Shown piece after piece: positions 26,773 through 38,075 of a stretch of DNA of 64,000 nucleotides. The position numbers were made by a program, and so were the translations under genes. How positions within the stretch are numbered: position 1 is the stretch's first letter; every line of letters starts with the position of its first letter. The notes under the pieces are model-generated. The model ran no database searches. It was not told the origin of the DNA and worked only from the letters and a program-made list of their open reading frames with translations. The stretch covers positions 62,001 to 126,000 of the forward strand of contig JACTVC010000033.1 of the NCBI GenBank assembly GCA_018417955.1, read 5' to 3'. Source of the stretch: Laccaria trichodermophora. Its lineage: Eukaryota > Basidiomycota > Agaricomycetes > Agaricales > Hydnangiaceae.

Positions 26773-29204
26773 TCATGGGGGAACACCAGCCCCAGCCCGT
26801 GCCATCTTCTTATCGTGCCCACGTTTGCGGTTATGATTCCCTCGGCTGGATTTGTTCTTATCCTTCCACGCGCGCTCTCGTGCACTTCCTCCGGTTGGCC
26901 CTCCACCTCTCCCGCCACCCCTCCCGTCGCCTCCACCGCCTCCACCTCTCCTCCCACCTCCTCTGCCTCTTCCCCCGTTGCTGGATGGTCCTGCTCCACT
27001 CTGAATTGTAACGGCTGCCTGGGAGCGATTTCCTGAAAATTCGTGCTTCTGTAAAATCTTGTCCTTTCTCGGCTGCAGTGTTCTCCAGAATGAGTCCTTG
27101 AATGTCAGTCATTCATTCAAAAAGTACCTACGTTTCTTTCCAGCATGATTTTCCAGCCTTCGATTTGTTCATCGTCCCATCCTGACGGAAAATATAGTCA
27201 GCCCGACAGCCTGAGACAGCTGGAAGAAAAATACCTGTCTGGGTCTTCAGGTCTGACCTTGCCTTGCTCCTTCGTGTGGTTGCATCCCGGTCAAATAGCT
27301 TTGGGTCTCGCAAATATGCAAGCTCCAGAATCGTTTCTGGATTTTGCGGCGTACCCCCGTCTATCTCCTCGTCTTCTTTCTCGTCACCAGAAGCTTCTCC
27401 GTCAGCGGTAATCTTAACATTTGCAAGGTCGACATCATCCTCGTCCTCGTCGGTTGGCGGACTGAGGCCCTTCTTACCCTCCCACTTTGTCCTTTGTGAC
27501 GGTTCATCTTGATCCTCTTCATCTTCCTCTTCGTCAGAGATAGCTTCCGCTCGCCGTAGAATATCGGCTTTCATCTGTTCTATGAAAGTTCGATCACGCA
27601 GGACTTCCTCGCTGGAGCGTGATCAGGTTTGCTATGACGGGGACCAGAAATGAAAAGGCTTACCCTCTGACCTTCTTTCCTACCCTCAGTTGAGTCACTT
27701 CCATCTCGTGGTCATCGAATATATTTCTGCGTTCACTAACGCGATACTCCTCCGCAGCCCGGTGACTGTCCTCCGCTTGATCTTGAATTGTGGGCTCGTC
27801 TTCGGGCGGTGCCGTCCCATCCAACAGCGCCTCCACAACCTTCTCTGGGTTCCCATCATATCTGTTGTGCAAAAGCAAATATCGCACATAGGCGGGTGAC
27901 ACATCTGGGAATATATCCAGAACCTGTGTAATCTCCATGTCAAGGTCGGCTTGGGATGGGGTCTCAGCAGCCCTTGCTTTGCCCTTTACGGCGGTCGGTG
28001 GGCTTGTTGCAGTCGCGGGACGCTTTCCTCGGTTGTCGATACCTGGTTGGATTCCAGAGGAGCGGAGCAAGATTTTGAGTGCTCCTGGCTCCTTTCTCCC
28101 TTCAGCGTGATCAGATGGTTGGTCAGGCTCTCCCGCAAGAGATCGGAGTGTTCCATCGAGGAAATCTAACCTAGCATCATCCTCTTTTTGTGCACGTCGA
28201 AGGGAACCAGCAAGGGTTCTCGAGAGAGAGTAAGCGTGCTGATAATCTCCTAGCAACGACATGTTCAGGAACGGTATGGGGGGCACTGTGGCTCCATTGG
28301 AAGGCGCGGGAGCTTGGGGAATGTCGATAAGGGCGAAAATGAGGTCAAATGTTGACTCCGCTTTGGCTGCTAGTGCGGGGCCGCCATGAGTGGACGCGAG
28401 ATCATCTAAGAGGGCCCCTAAGATAATGTGGAATGAATCGAGAAGCGCCACTTTAGTCTCGACCCAGATACGCTCCCAATCATCTGGTTCTCTCCCGTTG
28501 TCATTTATGCCTGCTGCCAAGACAGACAGGCCTCCGTAAGATTGAGCGGTGGCTGCTAACCCCGCACTGTACAGTGTTGCTAGGTTGATGACGAAAGGTT
28601 TGCTTTTAGCGAAAGATAGCACGAGGGGAGAAGCTGATCCTGATCCAGGGCCTTTCGCAACCCGCAGAAAAGTGTATATACATTCTGCAGTTTTTCTTTG
28701 TGCGTACAGTCCTTGAGATGAGGGATTTTCCTGCGATAGAAGGCTGGTAAACGCGGGAATGAGCTGTGTAGAAACGAGGTCCGCTATGGGGGAAGAAGAG
28801 AGGTAAAGGGACGCGGTGAAGACAGCGTGAAGTTGCACAGGATTTGTACGTCCATAAACTATACTCAAATCCAGGAGGATGGGAAGGTCCAAACCTGACG
28901 GGGCAATCTTCTCCGCGAGGAGTAAGGATCGCTTTCTGATAAGAAGCTCGTGTTCAGATAACAACTTGGACTGTGCCTGTGTGGGATCCCCCCAGATAAT
29001 ATCTTGTAAAGTGTTGAAGGCGACATTGTTTGCATAAGATGCAAGGAAGGCGCGTGAAGAGGGTTCGTCGCGCTTTTTGGGTGGCAGGTCCAGCGTGGCC
29101 GCAAGAGAAGAAGCAATTGCTTGATTGATAGAAGCTCTTTTGGATGGCGACAAGGCTTTGAGAACATGAGACGAAGGATAGGGAGGCAATTTCAAAGTAG
29201 TCAT
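26773..29204 (-). CDS. CUE3: CUE-domain protein, Cue3/ASCC2-like (ribosome quality trigger complex)
   Basis: Cue3/ASCC2 binds ubiquitin on stalled ribosomes and works with the Slh1/ASCC3 helicase to split them. The first exon (29204 to about 27665) gives a helical N-terminal region (KALSPSKRASINQAIASSL, LDLPILLDLSIVYGRTNPVQ) followed at about residues 425-470 by a CUE domain: ITQVLDIFPDVSPAYVRYLL with HNRYDGNPEKVVEALLDG. Later exons contain EEVLRDRTFIEQMKADILRR, an acidic stretch, DRDATTRRSKARSDLKTQTG and WDDEQIEGWKIMLERN, which match the C-terminal part of this family. The protein ends in a Gly/Arg-rich RGG-type tail and KMARAGAGVPP at 26773. About 750 residues. Confidence 0.85.
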
Positions 29205-29447
29205 TGCTAGGCTACTGAGTAGGAAGCGTGGTACTTTGCGCGTGATCCCTATATAGAATTCCGTCTATTTTTATCTTTCCTTCCACCTTGCTTCCACCAT
29301 CTCGAAATCAACTGGTCCAAAAATCAACAGAATTCCTCCTCGCAACCATGATTTCATTCTTAACCGACGTGGTCACAGATCGTCTGCTAGGTAATCTTGC
29401 CCGCTCTTTAAAGAGTCGTCCGTAGTACTTGCGCTGTCTCTGTCGCC
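29205..29447. promoter_or_regulatory. Divergent promoter region, CUE3 and M35 protease
   Basis: 243 bases between two start codons. A TATATAG sequence lies at about 29249-29256, suitably placed upstream of the secreted protease (about 200 bases) or the CUE gene (about 45 bases). A C/T-rich stretch follows at about 29275-29305. No factor site is claimed. Confidence 0.4.
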
Positions 29448-30707
29448 ATGTTTTCGTCGTCGCTCCGCTCCTTTCTTTTCGCTCTCGTCGCATCAGCTCT
29501 CGCTGCGTCTGCCGCGCAAAGTCTATCGCTGGAAATTACCGGTTAGTATACGCGGCGTAGATGAGTCCGTTCACAGCGAAGTGGCTGACATAAAAAAATA
29601 ATAGGTCCAGATTCCGTCAACACAGTCGCCAACCTGAAAGTCGTTGCTACGGTCACAAACATTGGCGACAAAATTCTGAAGCTTTTAAATGAGCCTCGAA
29701 GCGCCCTATCCAAGCTTCCAGCGCACACTTTCTCCATTGCTGACCAAACCGGCGCATCCCCCCAGTTCATTGGCATCAAATATAAATATGTCCAGAACAG
29801 TGCCGCGGCCGCAAAAGCATTTACAGTCCTCACCCCTGGCCAGTCGGTCATGATAGAACACGATTGTGAGCTCCCGACAATTTTTTACTTTTCCTTCTCG
29901 AGTTAATCATCAGTTCTACAGTATCTGAAGCGTACAACTTTACGTCTCTGGGTGAGGGTACCTACTCTTTCGAAGCCCAAAACGTCTTCTATAACGTTGG
30001 CGATAACGATGAAATCACGCCGATCTATGCCGACACCCAGACTCACTCTGTTAGTCTCTCGGGACAGCTGGCTATTGCGCCTCCTAGAGTCTTGAAACGC
30101 ACGACGTTCAACGGGTGCTCATCTTCCCAACAATCGGCGCTCAACTCCGCTGCTGCCGCTGCCAAGACTTATGCCACGAACGCCTTGTCGTACGCTAATT
30201 CTCATACGTCAGCGACCTCGAGATACACCACCTGGTTTGGCACGTACACTACGGCTCGCCACGACACCGTTGCGTCACATTACTCTCACATTGAAAGCAG
30301 CGACTTCAATCAATTTACCTTTGATTGCACCTGCACCGACTCAGGAACTTACGCTTACGTCTACCCAGATAGGTTCGTACCTGCAATTCCTCTCTTTCTC
30401 CGTTCTAATCGTTTACGGGCAGCTTCGGCACCATCTACCTTTGCGGTGCTTTCTGGAACGCTCCTCTGACTGGCACAGACTCCAAGGTACTAATTATCAA
30501 ACAGAAAAAAATATTGAACTAAAGACCTTCTAATAGGGGGGAACTATTGTCCACGAGTCGTCCCACTTTACGCGAAACGGGGGAACGGATGACCACGTCT
30601 ACGGCCAGTCTGCTTGTAAATCTCTCGCTAAAAGCAACCCAGACAACGCCGTTCAGAATGCTGACTCGACTGAGTATTTTGCTGAGAACAACCCTGTATT
30701 TGCTTAA
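29448..30707 (+). CDS. Secreted aspzincin metalloprotease (M35, peptidyl-Lys metalloendopeptidase type)
   Basis: Starts MFSSSLRSFLFALVASALAA, a clear signal peptide with a cleavage site after about residue 20. A prosegment of about 160 residues follows (SLSLEITGPDSVNTVANLKV, like the N-terminal part of basidiomycete MEP precursors), ending near the basic VLKR. The mature domain begins FNGCSSSQQSALNSAAAAAK. The catalytic region shows HESSHF (HExxH zinc site) followed by GTDDHVYGQ, the aspzincin GTxDxxYG motif that supplies the third zinc ligand (Asp). Paired cysteines (CTCTDS, YLCGAFW) fit the family disulfides. The product is about 350 residues with introns near 29542, 29868, 30374 and 30487. 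Such enzymes cleave before lysine and are secreted for nutrient use. Confidence 0.92.
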
Positions 30708-31016
30708 ATTATCGTTGCTATTTTTTAAATCGTTGTTACACGCGACTTTCAAAGCTGTGTAGTAGCTAATTATTTATTGTCTAGTCATTATCATTATCGT
30801 GAAGCCCACGAAGAACATTTATGTAAGCAATCATGTTTTTTGACAGTCGTATGCCAGGAGGCAGAAACTTATATCACTCCAACTTTGGCTCTATCTTTCG
30901 CTCGCTAACTCGCCTCTGTAACTATTACGAACAGCTGAGGTCTTTCATCACCATCTGACATCAACGGCATTCTGAACCCCGTTTCCGCGACTCTATCGCC
31001 AATTCATACCCATTTC

Positions 31017-32052
31017 ATGCCGGGGAGCGCTTCGCCTGTGCCAAAGGCCAAAAACGGACCATCCCCTGCTATCCAGAGGGGTGCTGATATGATTCTTGCG
31101 ATATTCGAGAACGAAAAAAAAGAACTACAAGCCGCACACCGTAAAGAGATCGAGGAGAGCGAGGCGCGTTTTGCGAATCTTAAGGCCAAATTTATGGGTG
31201 AAAGAGGCGCTGAGTCCCTCTTCGCTACCCATAAAGTTGACAGTGAAAGTCACCAAGAGCTTGAAACCCTGAGAAACTCACACGAGAGGCTGAAGTTATC
31301 ACTGGAAGAGATGGGTTTCGTCTATGCGGATGGCGTTATCGGGTTTAGGGATGATGTTGCTCAAATGGTTGCTCAGATCATCGAAGACGCCAAGATAAAC
31401 TCTGGTTTAAGGCCCAATGAGCCTCAGAATCAACCCATTAGTTTCGTCCATTTTGTCGCAGAACTGCTCGAGCGGAATCGCTCTGTAGTGCAGAACTTGG
31501 AGTCGCAGTTGCAAGCATTGCAGGAAGTGCAGAGGGAGAATATCCTTGACAAGGTCGCGTCTTTTGGGGAGCAAATTGTTTCCCTGAGAGACAGGATTGA
31601 GGCCCCAAAGCTGTGCCCGAATTGCAATGCGAAAATTGGCCCGGCGAAATTGGGAAAACCAACTGGAGAGGGAAAAAATCGTAACATGTTTCTTCTCACT
31701 CTGTGTTCATGTTTTCTAAAGTCTGACCCCGATAGTAATTCCGAAAAAAAGTGACCTGGAGACTCCAGGGTCTTTCACTGGCAAGTTGAATGTCCACATA
31801 CCCGTACCACTGCCTTCCTCGCCCTCGAAGCTAGCCTCCCCGGACTTGATGAAATCGCCAACGTCTTATCTCGGGTTTCCTCACGAGCATTCACCTGGGA
31901 ATACACCAGGTGAGCAAATACCGTGTGAGATCCGTGCGTCCCATCAAGCGTACGAAGAGATATCAATCAGACCTCCGAAACGAGCTGCGTCCCCCATTTC
32001 GACACGAGATGTACCCACGAAGGTTCAAAAGCTCAGCGAACCCGATTCGTGA
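31017..32052 (+). CDS. Unknown coiled-coil protein
   Basis: Not recognised. Exon 1 (31017-31680) starts MPGSASPVPKAKNG and is strongly helical: NEKKELQAAHRKEIEESEAR and further heptads up to FGEQIVSLRDRIEA. It ends with CPNCNAKIGPAKLGKP, a single Cys-x2-Cys pair resembling half a zinc knuckle. An intron at 31681-31735 (branch-like CTGACC) leads to exon 2, which is Ser/Pro-rich with short basic clusters (RPPKRAAS) and ends at 32052. About 325 residues. The exon 2 frame is open over its whole length, which supports the join. The product may be a cytoskeletal or nuclear scaffold, but nothing specific can be said. Confidence 0.65.
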
Positions 32053-32538
32053 GGCTAGGTTGGGCCTGTGCTTCATCCGTTGAGCTTGATCTCACCCGTT
32101 CAATTCCTGCGGTATACCCATTTGCATGATCACTAATCAATCTATCAGCCGTCAAGATATGGACGTAATATTGACAATATTCTGATTAATTAGGAGCCAA
32201 GGCGCGTCGACTGGACAGTATCCTCTAAGAAGTGGATGCTTCACATATGACCGATCAGAATCCTTCTCCGATGGTCCATCTTTGTCACTTGACCACTCCC
32301 ATCTGGGCCGCCGTTTTTTTTGGTTTCTTTCTCATAGGAAGAGCTTACATGGGAGGACTACACAATTTTTGTGTTATCGATGGCTCGATGGCGGTATCAC
32401 GCCCACAAATTCACTACCAACCTTTGGCAAGTGATGTTGGATGTTTCGCCCTCAAAGTCGAATAAGACTATAAGAAGCTCGAAATTAACACTTCAACGCC
32501 GGTGACGATGTCGGTCGTTGCGACATGTATCTATGCCC
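32053..32538. other. Convergent intergenic region
   Basis: Lies between the coiled-coil gene and the DUF2855 gene. One 77-codon frame (32232-32465, +) has a hydrophobic middle but no upstream or downstream coding continuation, and it is not called. Confidence 0.4.
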
Positions 32539-33942
32539 TCACAATCTTGAAAGATTCCACGTCCTCTCTTCGTCCCACATGCTCCAGATTAGCCCTTTGT
32601 CAGGTCCCAAGCCCTCTTTCGCGAGTCGGTTGTAGGCTGACTTCACTGCCATCGCTCCATTGACTCGTTCTAGCTGGACCCAGTCCACGCAATCCGCCAA
32701 TAGTTCCTGCCACGCTTGATTTTGCCGCGTGAAGATCTCACCAATGGGCAGTTGGTGTCTGCGAACATTCAACCATTCAACCATAAAAAATTGTTCAAAC
32801 TGTGGCCAGAAGTTCGAGGTTGGAGCAGTCAGATCCCCGGGAGAGACCGAAGAATCAAAAGAGTTCTCTTTCCAATCTATGGGAGACTCAGACGAAGGAG
32901 TCAAGTTCGTCATCCCCAAGGAAATGCATGCAACCAGCCTCCCGGCGTAAGGCGATGCGAAGTGGGCACAGATACGTTTGTTGTGATCATCGTTTCCAGC
33001 CACGTCGGCGTAAATCCATCTGCGATCCTTCCCTTGCGACATTGCCTGGGCGGCGGTGAAGGAATCGTAATCAAGCACCTCGTCGTACAACTTCAACCGT
33101 CCGGTGAACCCAACGTTGCGTTTTGACGTTAATCCAATAATTTTCACGGTGGTATTCAGTTCGCCGCGAGAGATGCGTTTTCTGATGAGGTAGGCGAGGC
33201 AAAAAGCCGTTTTCGAGGATGCAGAGGAAATGAGAATGGAATCAACGCCACCACGGTATTCTGAGGCATGTAGCCAGTCCTCGCACCAGTACGATGTCCA
33301 GAAAAGTGGACGGTAAAGCATGGTAAGGTCCTCGGCGTATGGAGTGGACGTATACTGCGGGTCAGTCTCGCAACGAAGGAGCTGGTTATACGGGCGACGG
33401 TCTACGAAACGATGAGCGTATTATCTAACTAACGGATTAGACTCATACATACCGGCAGGCAGATGCGGGCGGGGGACGTAGAAGGCATGCTTGTTTACAT
33501 CAGAGGATGATACTGGAACCAAGAGGTATCGAGTGGGGGCAAGATAACCATACACACGCTCCCCTTCGCGTATTTTTGGATGTGTAGAGGTCACAACCGT
33601 TCCAAAGCCCCACACGGGAATAAGGCCATGGGACTTCTGAGAAACACCTTCGGCTTCTGGTGCGGGATGGAAGTCGAAATAACTGAGAGGCACTTTGAGC
33701 TGATGCTAGCAATCTCTAAGTGAAGCTACACACCGGAAGTGGGGGTGTTCACCTAACGACTGGTATGTGATGTTGTTCGCCGAGAACCCAAACCTATCAA
33801 CTTTGATAAGGACATGGTTTGGAGGGCAGTAATCCGGTTTGGCCGATCTCGTTATGACCGCCTTATTTGGGTCTTGTCCTGTCGATGGGCGTGGGGAGCA
33901 GAGAGTCAAGTTTTCGTTATCAGGGGTACCTGCCTGCATCAT
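32539..33942 (-). CDS. DUF2855 family protein (zinc-free MDR-like fold)
   Basis: Three exons. Exon 1 starts MMQAGTPDNENLTLCSPRP at 33942 and has PPNHVLIKVDRFGFSANNIT. Splicing out 51 bases restores HFRYFDFHPAPEAEG, then GLIPVWGFGTVVTSTHPKIR and GERVYGYLAPTRYLLVPV. The last exon begins DRRPYNQLLRCETDP and runs to ERTWNLSRL at 32539. This layout (VxSxNITYxxLG, IPVWGFxxV, ExVYGYxPxxxY, a middle SILISSASSKTA segment) is that of Pfam DUF2855, common in fungi and resembling quinone oxidoreductases/medium-chain dehydrogenases without a known substrate. About 435 residues, full length. The annotation is by family; no enzyme reaction is assigned. Confidence 0.88.
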
Positions 33943-34234
33943 AGAATGCGGCCGTCTCTTCCTGAAAAGTTTGAGTTGTTCTCATTGGCAAAGACTCGCA
34001 GTACTCACCTTCGCACGTTCAGAATTTAAATATTGACAGACGACGACGACGACGGGAAATGAGGCATCACCATATCATTTTATATAACTTGTAGGCCTTC
34101 GGGTTGGGTAAACGAATAGCCCGGCACAAACAGTGCGGTTCACAGGCCCGACATCCGAACGCGCGAGCACGTGCCTGTAAGCTTCTAGTCCGCATACGAC
34201 GCCGTTGCAGTTGCTACAGCCGCGTAGTTATAGT

Positions 34235-35787
34235 ATGCACTACTGCCTACAGATCGAGGAGCTCCTCTCCATCATCTTCCGCCACTATGCTCTCAAGCCA
34301 AAGATGCTAGCAGGACTCGCGAGGACTTGCAAGGCTTTTCAAGACCCAGCCTTGAACATTCTTTGGCACACTCAAACGACGCTCCTTCCACTATTGAAAT
34401 GTCTTCCACCCAATGCCTGGGCTATAAAAGAGGGAAAATTTGTGAGCCCTCTCAAGACGAAAAAGCATCTTTTCATACCCAATCATGTCTACAGAGTATC
34501 ATCAGAAATTTGACCGTGTCCGATTTCAGAAGAATTTACTTTTGCCACAGAATCAGGATTTTTGATCAGCATGCCTTGAGTCCGAGTCCACCTTCTCGAT
34601 ACCTTGAGGCACAAGTCCTCCCCATCATTTGGTCACGCAAACCCTCTCCAGGCCCTCTTCTGTCTAATGTGTCAAAGGTTGGCCTCGTCGACGACAGCTT
34701 CCATGGTCTTGCCATATATCCCCGCCTCGTAATCGGCCCGGATGTTATGGAAATACGAGTCATGGTCTCAAACAATGACTTTATGTGGGCAAATGCAACA
34801 GTCGTGCTAAGGAAGGCCGCACTACTCAATCTGTCAAGCTTCGATCTGTTGGTCATTGAAGAATCATCATGTCCGAAGGAGGCTGAGTTACTGGAACTCT
34901 TGCCCACTCTTCGTGGTGTCAGGAAACTGAGCTTTGGTGACCCGGTGTTCCTTACATCCCATGCCATATCTATTCTCAGTATCTTCCTTAAGCTCTAAGA
35001 TCTCTAGCTTTCGGTCACGGAACGGGAGGTGGAGAACTGCATTCCTTACGTTGCGAACAAATTCCCGGCTATTACTCACCTGAACCTTAGTTCAAACACC
35101 GTGAATGCCTGCCGATTGATGCTACTACAGCTTCAGTCCGGAACGTTGCGGTCTTTGTCACTTATCAAAACCACAAGCGATACCCGCTGGAGTATGAAAA
35201 GGCTTCTTATAATTCTCCACGAGTGCAACTTGGTGAGGTTGGAAAGCCTGTATGTGCGCGATCGCCCTATGTCTGGAGAGTTTTTCAGTATGGATGCTTA
35301 TGCGTTTGAATGCCTAAGTTCCTTCAAGCAGTTGCGTGACTTGTATTTAGAGTCATCTTTCGTTGATTTGGACGACAACGACCTTCTGGGGCTCGCCAAG
35401 TCACTGCCTCAGTTGCATTCACTACTGTTCTTGGACGTCGGTGACCGAGACGACGTGCTGAAATGTACGTTTACTGGAATGCAGCATCTCATTCAGCTTT
35501 GTCCAAAGCTGGAAAGGCTGACGCTTCCCGTCGATGCGCGTCAAATTCCGATACTCGCCACTCAACCTGACGGGGAATATCCTTCAGGTCTTCACCTTAC
35601 CACCCTCGACCTCTACAACACCCCTATCTTGAATGCTGATGATGTAGCATCCTACCTTACCATGCTATTTCCGGGCCTTGAGGATTTTTCTATTATCTAT
35701 CATTATGAAAGAGACGAGGAGGATTTCGACTCTTGTTATATGATCTGGCCGAAAGTAGAGGAGCTAATGGATCGTTTGACCCCTTGA
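34235..35787 (+). pseudogene. F-box/LRR-type protein gene with two in-frame stops
   Basis: The start MHYCLQIEELLSIIF followed by LARTCKAFQDPALNILWHT is the F-box-like N-terminus of a large agaricomycete family. A 53-base intron (34442-34494) joins it in frame to RNLTVSDFRRIYF, which these proteins share. A leucine-rich region follows (KLSFGDPVFLTSHAISIL, later ITHLNLSSNTVNACRLMLL, LKRLTLPV-type units) to the stop at 35785-35787. Between 34998 and 35008 two stop codons (TAA, then TAG) lie in the same frame as both flanks. A 63-base intron at 34945-35007 would skip both and keep frame, but its donor GTGTTC is weak and it would delete LRR sequence. So this is either a pseudogene or an unusual splice. 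F-box proteins serve as substrate receptors of SCF ubiquitin ligases. Confidence 0.7.
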
Positions 35788-36025
35788 ACATGTTTCAGGG
35801 TGTTCATTCAACCAGCACTTAGAAACGCAACGGCGAAGTTCCTGAGCAATGATTTGCCTACTTTCGGCCACTAAGGTCAAATACGTGCGGAGGCCAGCCT
35901 CAAGTTTTATACTGTAGATAGGTACACGGAAGTAGAACTGTCGATGACGACAACTACGAAGAAACAGATCGTAAAATCGAGAAAGCATCAGCGGCTGCAG
36001 CCAGCAGTTGATCGTAATTGTCGAC

Positions 36026-37405
36026 CTACAACAAAGTTGCGCGCCGAACGGGAAGCGGTTGGCGTTTTGACTGATTCCCTGCCATGGCTGCTTGGAGGGC
36101 GGTTTTCGCTTCGGATAGATGCTCTGAAAGGATCGCTTGATCTTTATGGTCCGTGGGGCAGAGGTCGACCGACTTTTGGTAGTATTCGATCATCTTTTGG
36201 AGACTCTCTTCTTCGCGGATCTGCTGATTGTAACGAGTAGCGTAAATGGCGGCGAGATTGTTCAGTATCTTCAAGTGGAGCTCAAGGTCGTCACTCGAGC
36301 ACAGGTCCAAAGCCTGCCCATAGTACGATATGGCCTCTTCCAAGTCGTTCGTTGTTCGCCTAAAGCGTTCACAGCGGTAGCATATGGCGACTGCGATGCA
36401 GCTGAGGACGTGCGGATCTTCATCGGTTAAATGCCGACCTAGAGTGATCGCTTTGTCAAGCTCAGGCTCCGATGCTTCATCACATTCCTTGGAGAAGGTT
36501 GAAAGGAGATTTGAGAAAGTGGCAACGGTTTGGTTGTAGTATGGGTGAGTTTGAGCAAGGTTGGAGTTAAGAACCTCAGATATGTATGCTAGCGCCTCCT
36601 TCAACTCCTTGACATGACCTGGTTCATGTTCGGAAAGCCTCCAAATTGCGTTCGCAAGGTTGATCTGCGAGGGGAGCTGCTGATCATCACTTGCTACCGC
36701 CAATGCTTGGCGGTATGCATTAACCGTTTCTTGAAGGTCTTCGACGTTGCCGGATTGTGCAAAGCGAGTGCTGAAAGAGGTAGCCAGCATGCTGCAGCAG
36801 GCATAGCGATAAGGATCGCCGGGAGGGCAAAGGGTAATGGATTCTTGCAAGTGGGAAACGGCATTTGTCAGGCCATCAAGTTGACCTTGCTGAATGTAGG
36901 CAAGGCTTAGATTGATGAGTGATCCTAAGCGATCAGGATCTTTGGCTGGTCGAAGATCGAGTGCTGCGCGGTAACTTCGCACACACACTTCGATACTGGC
37001 AGCATCGCCATTTTGCTTGAAGAGGGACAGGTAGATGGACCCCAGGCCGTTATGTACGACAGCTATTTCCGAGTTATTGGGAGGTATAAGTTTGAGGGCT
37101 TCCTGACTGTAGCGTATGGCTTCATTCAGGCCCTCTGCAGAGCTAGCAGCCATGGCTGCAACGACAAGTGACAAATGGGCGAGTGATTGCCAGCGTAGGG
37201 GGTGGCCAACTTTACGAATGGCCAGAGCACGACGGTGCATTTCGTTGGCGGTTTGTAGATGCTCATCACGTTTGGTGCGCTGGAATTCGGTCCATGCAGC
37301 TACGCCAGCTTCGTGAAGGGCAATAGATGGGTCGTACTTGGGTCGAAAGAATATTAACACGAGGACCACGACGGCACTCGTTACGAGGAGTGCAGTGACA
37401 CCCAT
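36026..37405 (-). CDS. Membrane-anchored TPR protein
   Basis: Intronless frame of 459 residues. The N-terminus has one hydrophobic segment (TALLVTSAVVVLVLIFF, residues about 4-20), a signal anchor, after which the protein is a chain of tetratricopeptide-like helical pairs: EAIRYSQEALKLIPP, YRAALDLRPAKDPDRLGSL, LQESITLCPPGDPYRY, YGQALDLCSSDDLELHL and YYQKSVDLCPTDHKD. The run of LCPPGD/LCPTDH-like turns resembles the TPR arrays of basidiomycete multi-domain proteins (often fused to CHAT peptidase domains), but there is no CHAT domain here. Orientation suggests a cytosolic TPR array tethered to a membrane. The partner is unknown. Confidence 0.78.
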   Translation of the reverse strand: MGVTALLVTSAVVVLVLIFFRPKYDPSIALHEAGVAAWTEFQRTKRDEHLQTANEMHRRALAIRKVGHPLRWQSLAHLSLVVAAMAASSAEGLNEAIRYSQEALKLIPPNNSEIAVVHNGLGSIYLSLFKQNGDAASIEVCVRSYRAALDLRPAKDPDRLGSLINLSLAYIQQGQLDGLTNAVSHLQESITLCPPGDPYRYACCSMLATSFSTRFAQSGNVEDLQETVNAYRQALAVASDDQQLPSQINLANAIWRLSEHEPGHVKELKEALAYISEVLNSNLAQTHPYYNQTVATFSNLLSTFSKECDEASEPELDKAITLGRHLTDEDPHVLSCIAVAICYRCERFRRTTNDLEEAISYYGQALDLCSSDDLELHLKILNNLAAIYATRYNQQIREEESLQKMIEYYQKSVDLCPTDHKDQAILSEHLSEAKTALQAAMAGNQSKRQPLPVRRATLL

Positions 37406-38075
37406 GATGGCTACTGTATGCTTTGATTGCTTTTGACAATTCGGGGGTCAGTTCAGAGAGTGCGTATAGACAGGAAGGGACACACCGATGCGAGAATTCA
37501 CTAGAATGCTCTTGTGGTACTCGCCTGAGAGGTTGCTTCTCTCTGTGTTAGAAAAGCAAGTCTGGCGGGTTCCATAAACGAGAAATCGAACAGTTCTCAA
37601 AAGAAACATCGTGGTTTATAACGAGACCATGCCAATACACCTCCCAAGAGCGTGGGGTCGTGGGATGTTTCGACACAAGGAAAGAAATGGCAGGGGGAAT
37701 GGTCGTGACTTGATCGTGGGCGTCTGACAGCTGAGCTCAAGTAACGGGAAAACCTCGAGTTGTGCTATTGGCTAAACTTACGCGCCCGCGTTTGCCTAGA
37801 TGAATTCGGTGTGAGTGCACACATCGCTTTCACGTTGAAGCCGAATTTGATGATATCTATAATCGATGAGACCTGTGGAGGTGAAAGTAATGGTGATACT
37901 CACTTCCATTGTCGCTGGCTTTGAAATTTCAAACGTGTCAGCCTCGAGCATTCAGGAGAGGGCGAGTTGCATGAGACAGATATGCACACGATCGAATTAT
38001 TCCAACAAATGAGTTGAACGAGGCAAGGGAGTATGTACAGCCTGTGCTCATCATGAACGGAGCAAAGAAGGACTA
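37406..38075. other. Intergenic region between TPR and CNH genes
   Basis: About 670 bases holding the TPR gene promoter and the CNH gene 3' UTR. I looked here on the minus strand for the missing C-terminal part of the CNH protein and found none. Confidence 0.45.

Noticed and set aside
32232..32465. 77-codon frame with a hydrophobic segment, possible small membrane protein
   Set aside because: Isolated between convergent genes, no promoter spacing, no recognisable motif, composition not clearly coding.
36026..37405. TPR protein as part of a CHAT-TPR type NLR-like system
   Set aside because: Only the TPR array and a membrane anchor are present, with no CHAT, NACHT or NB-ARC domain in or next to the gene.
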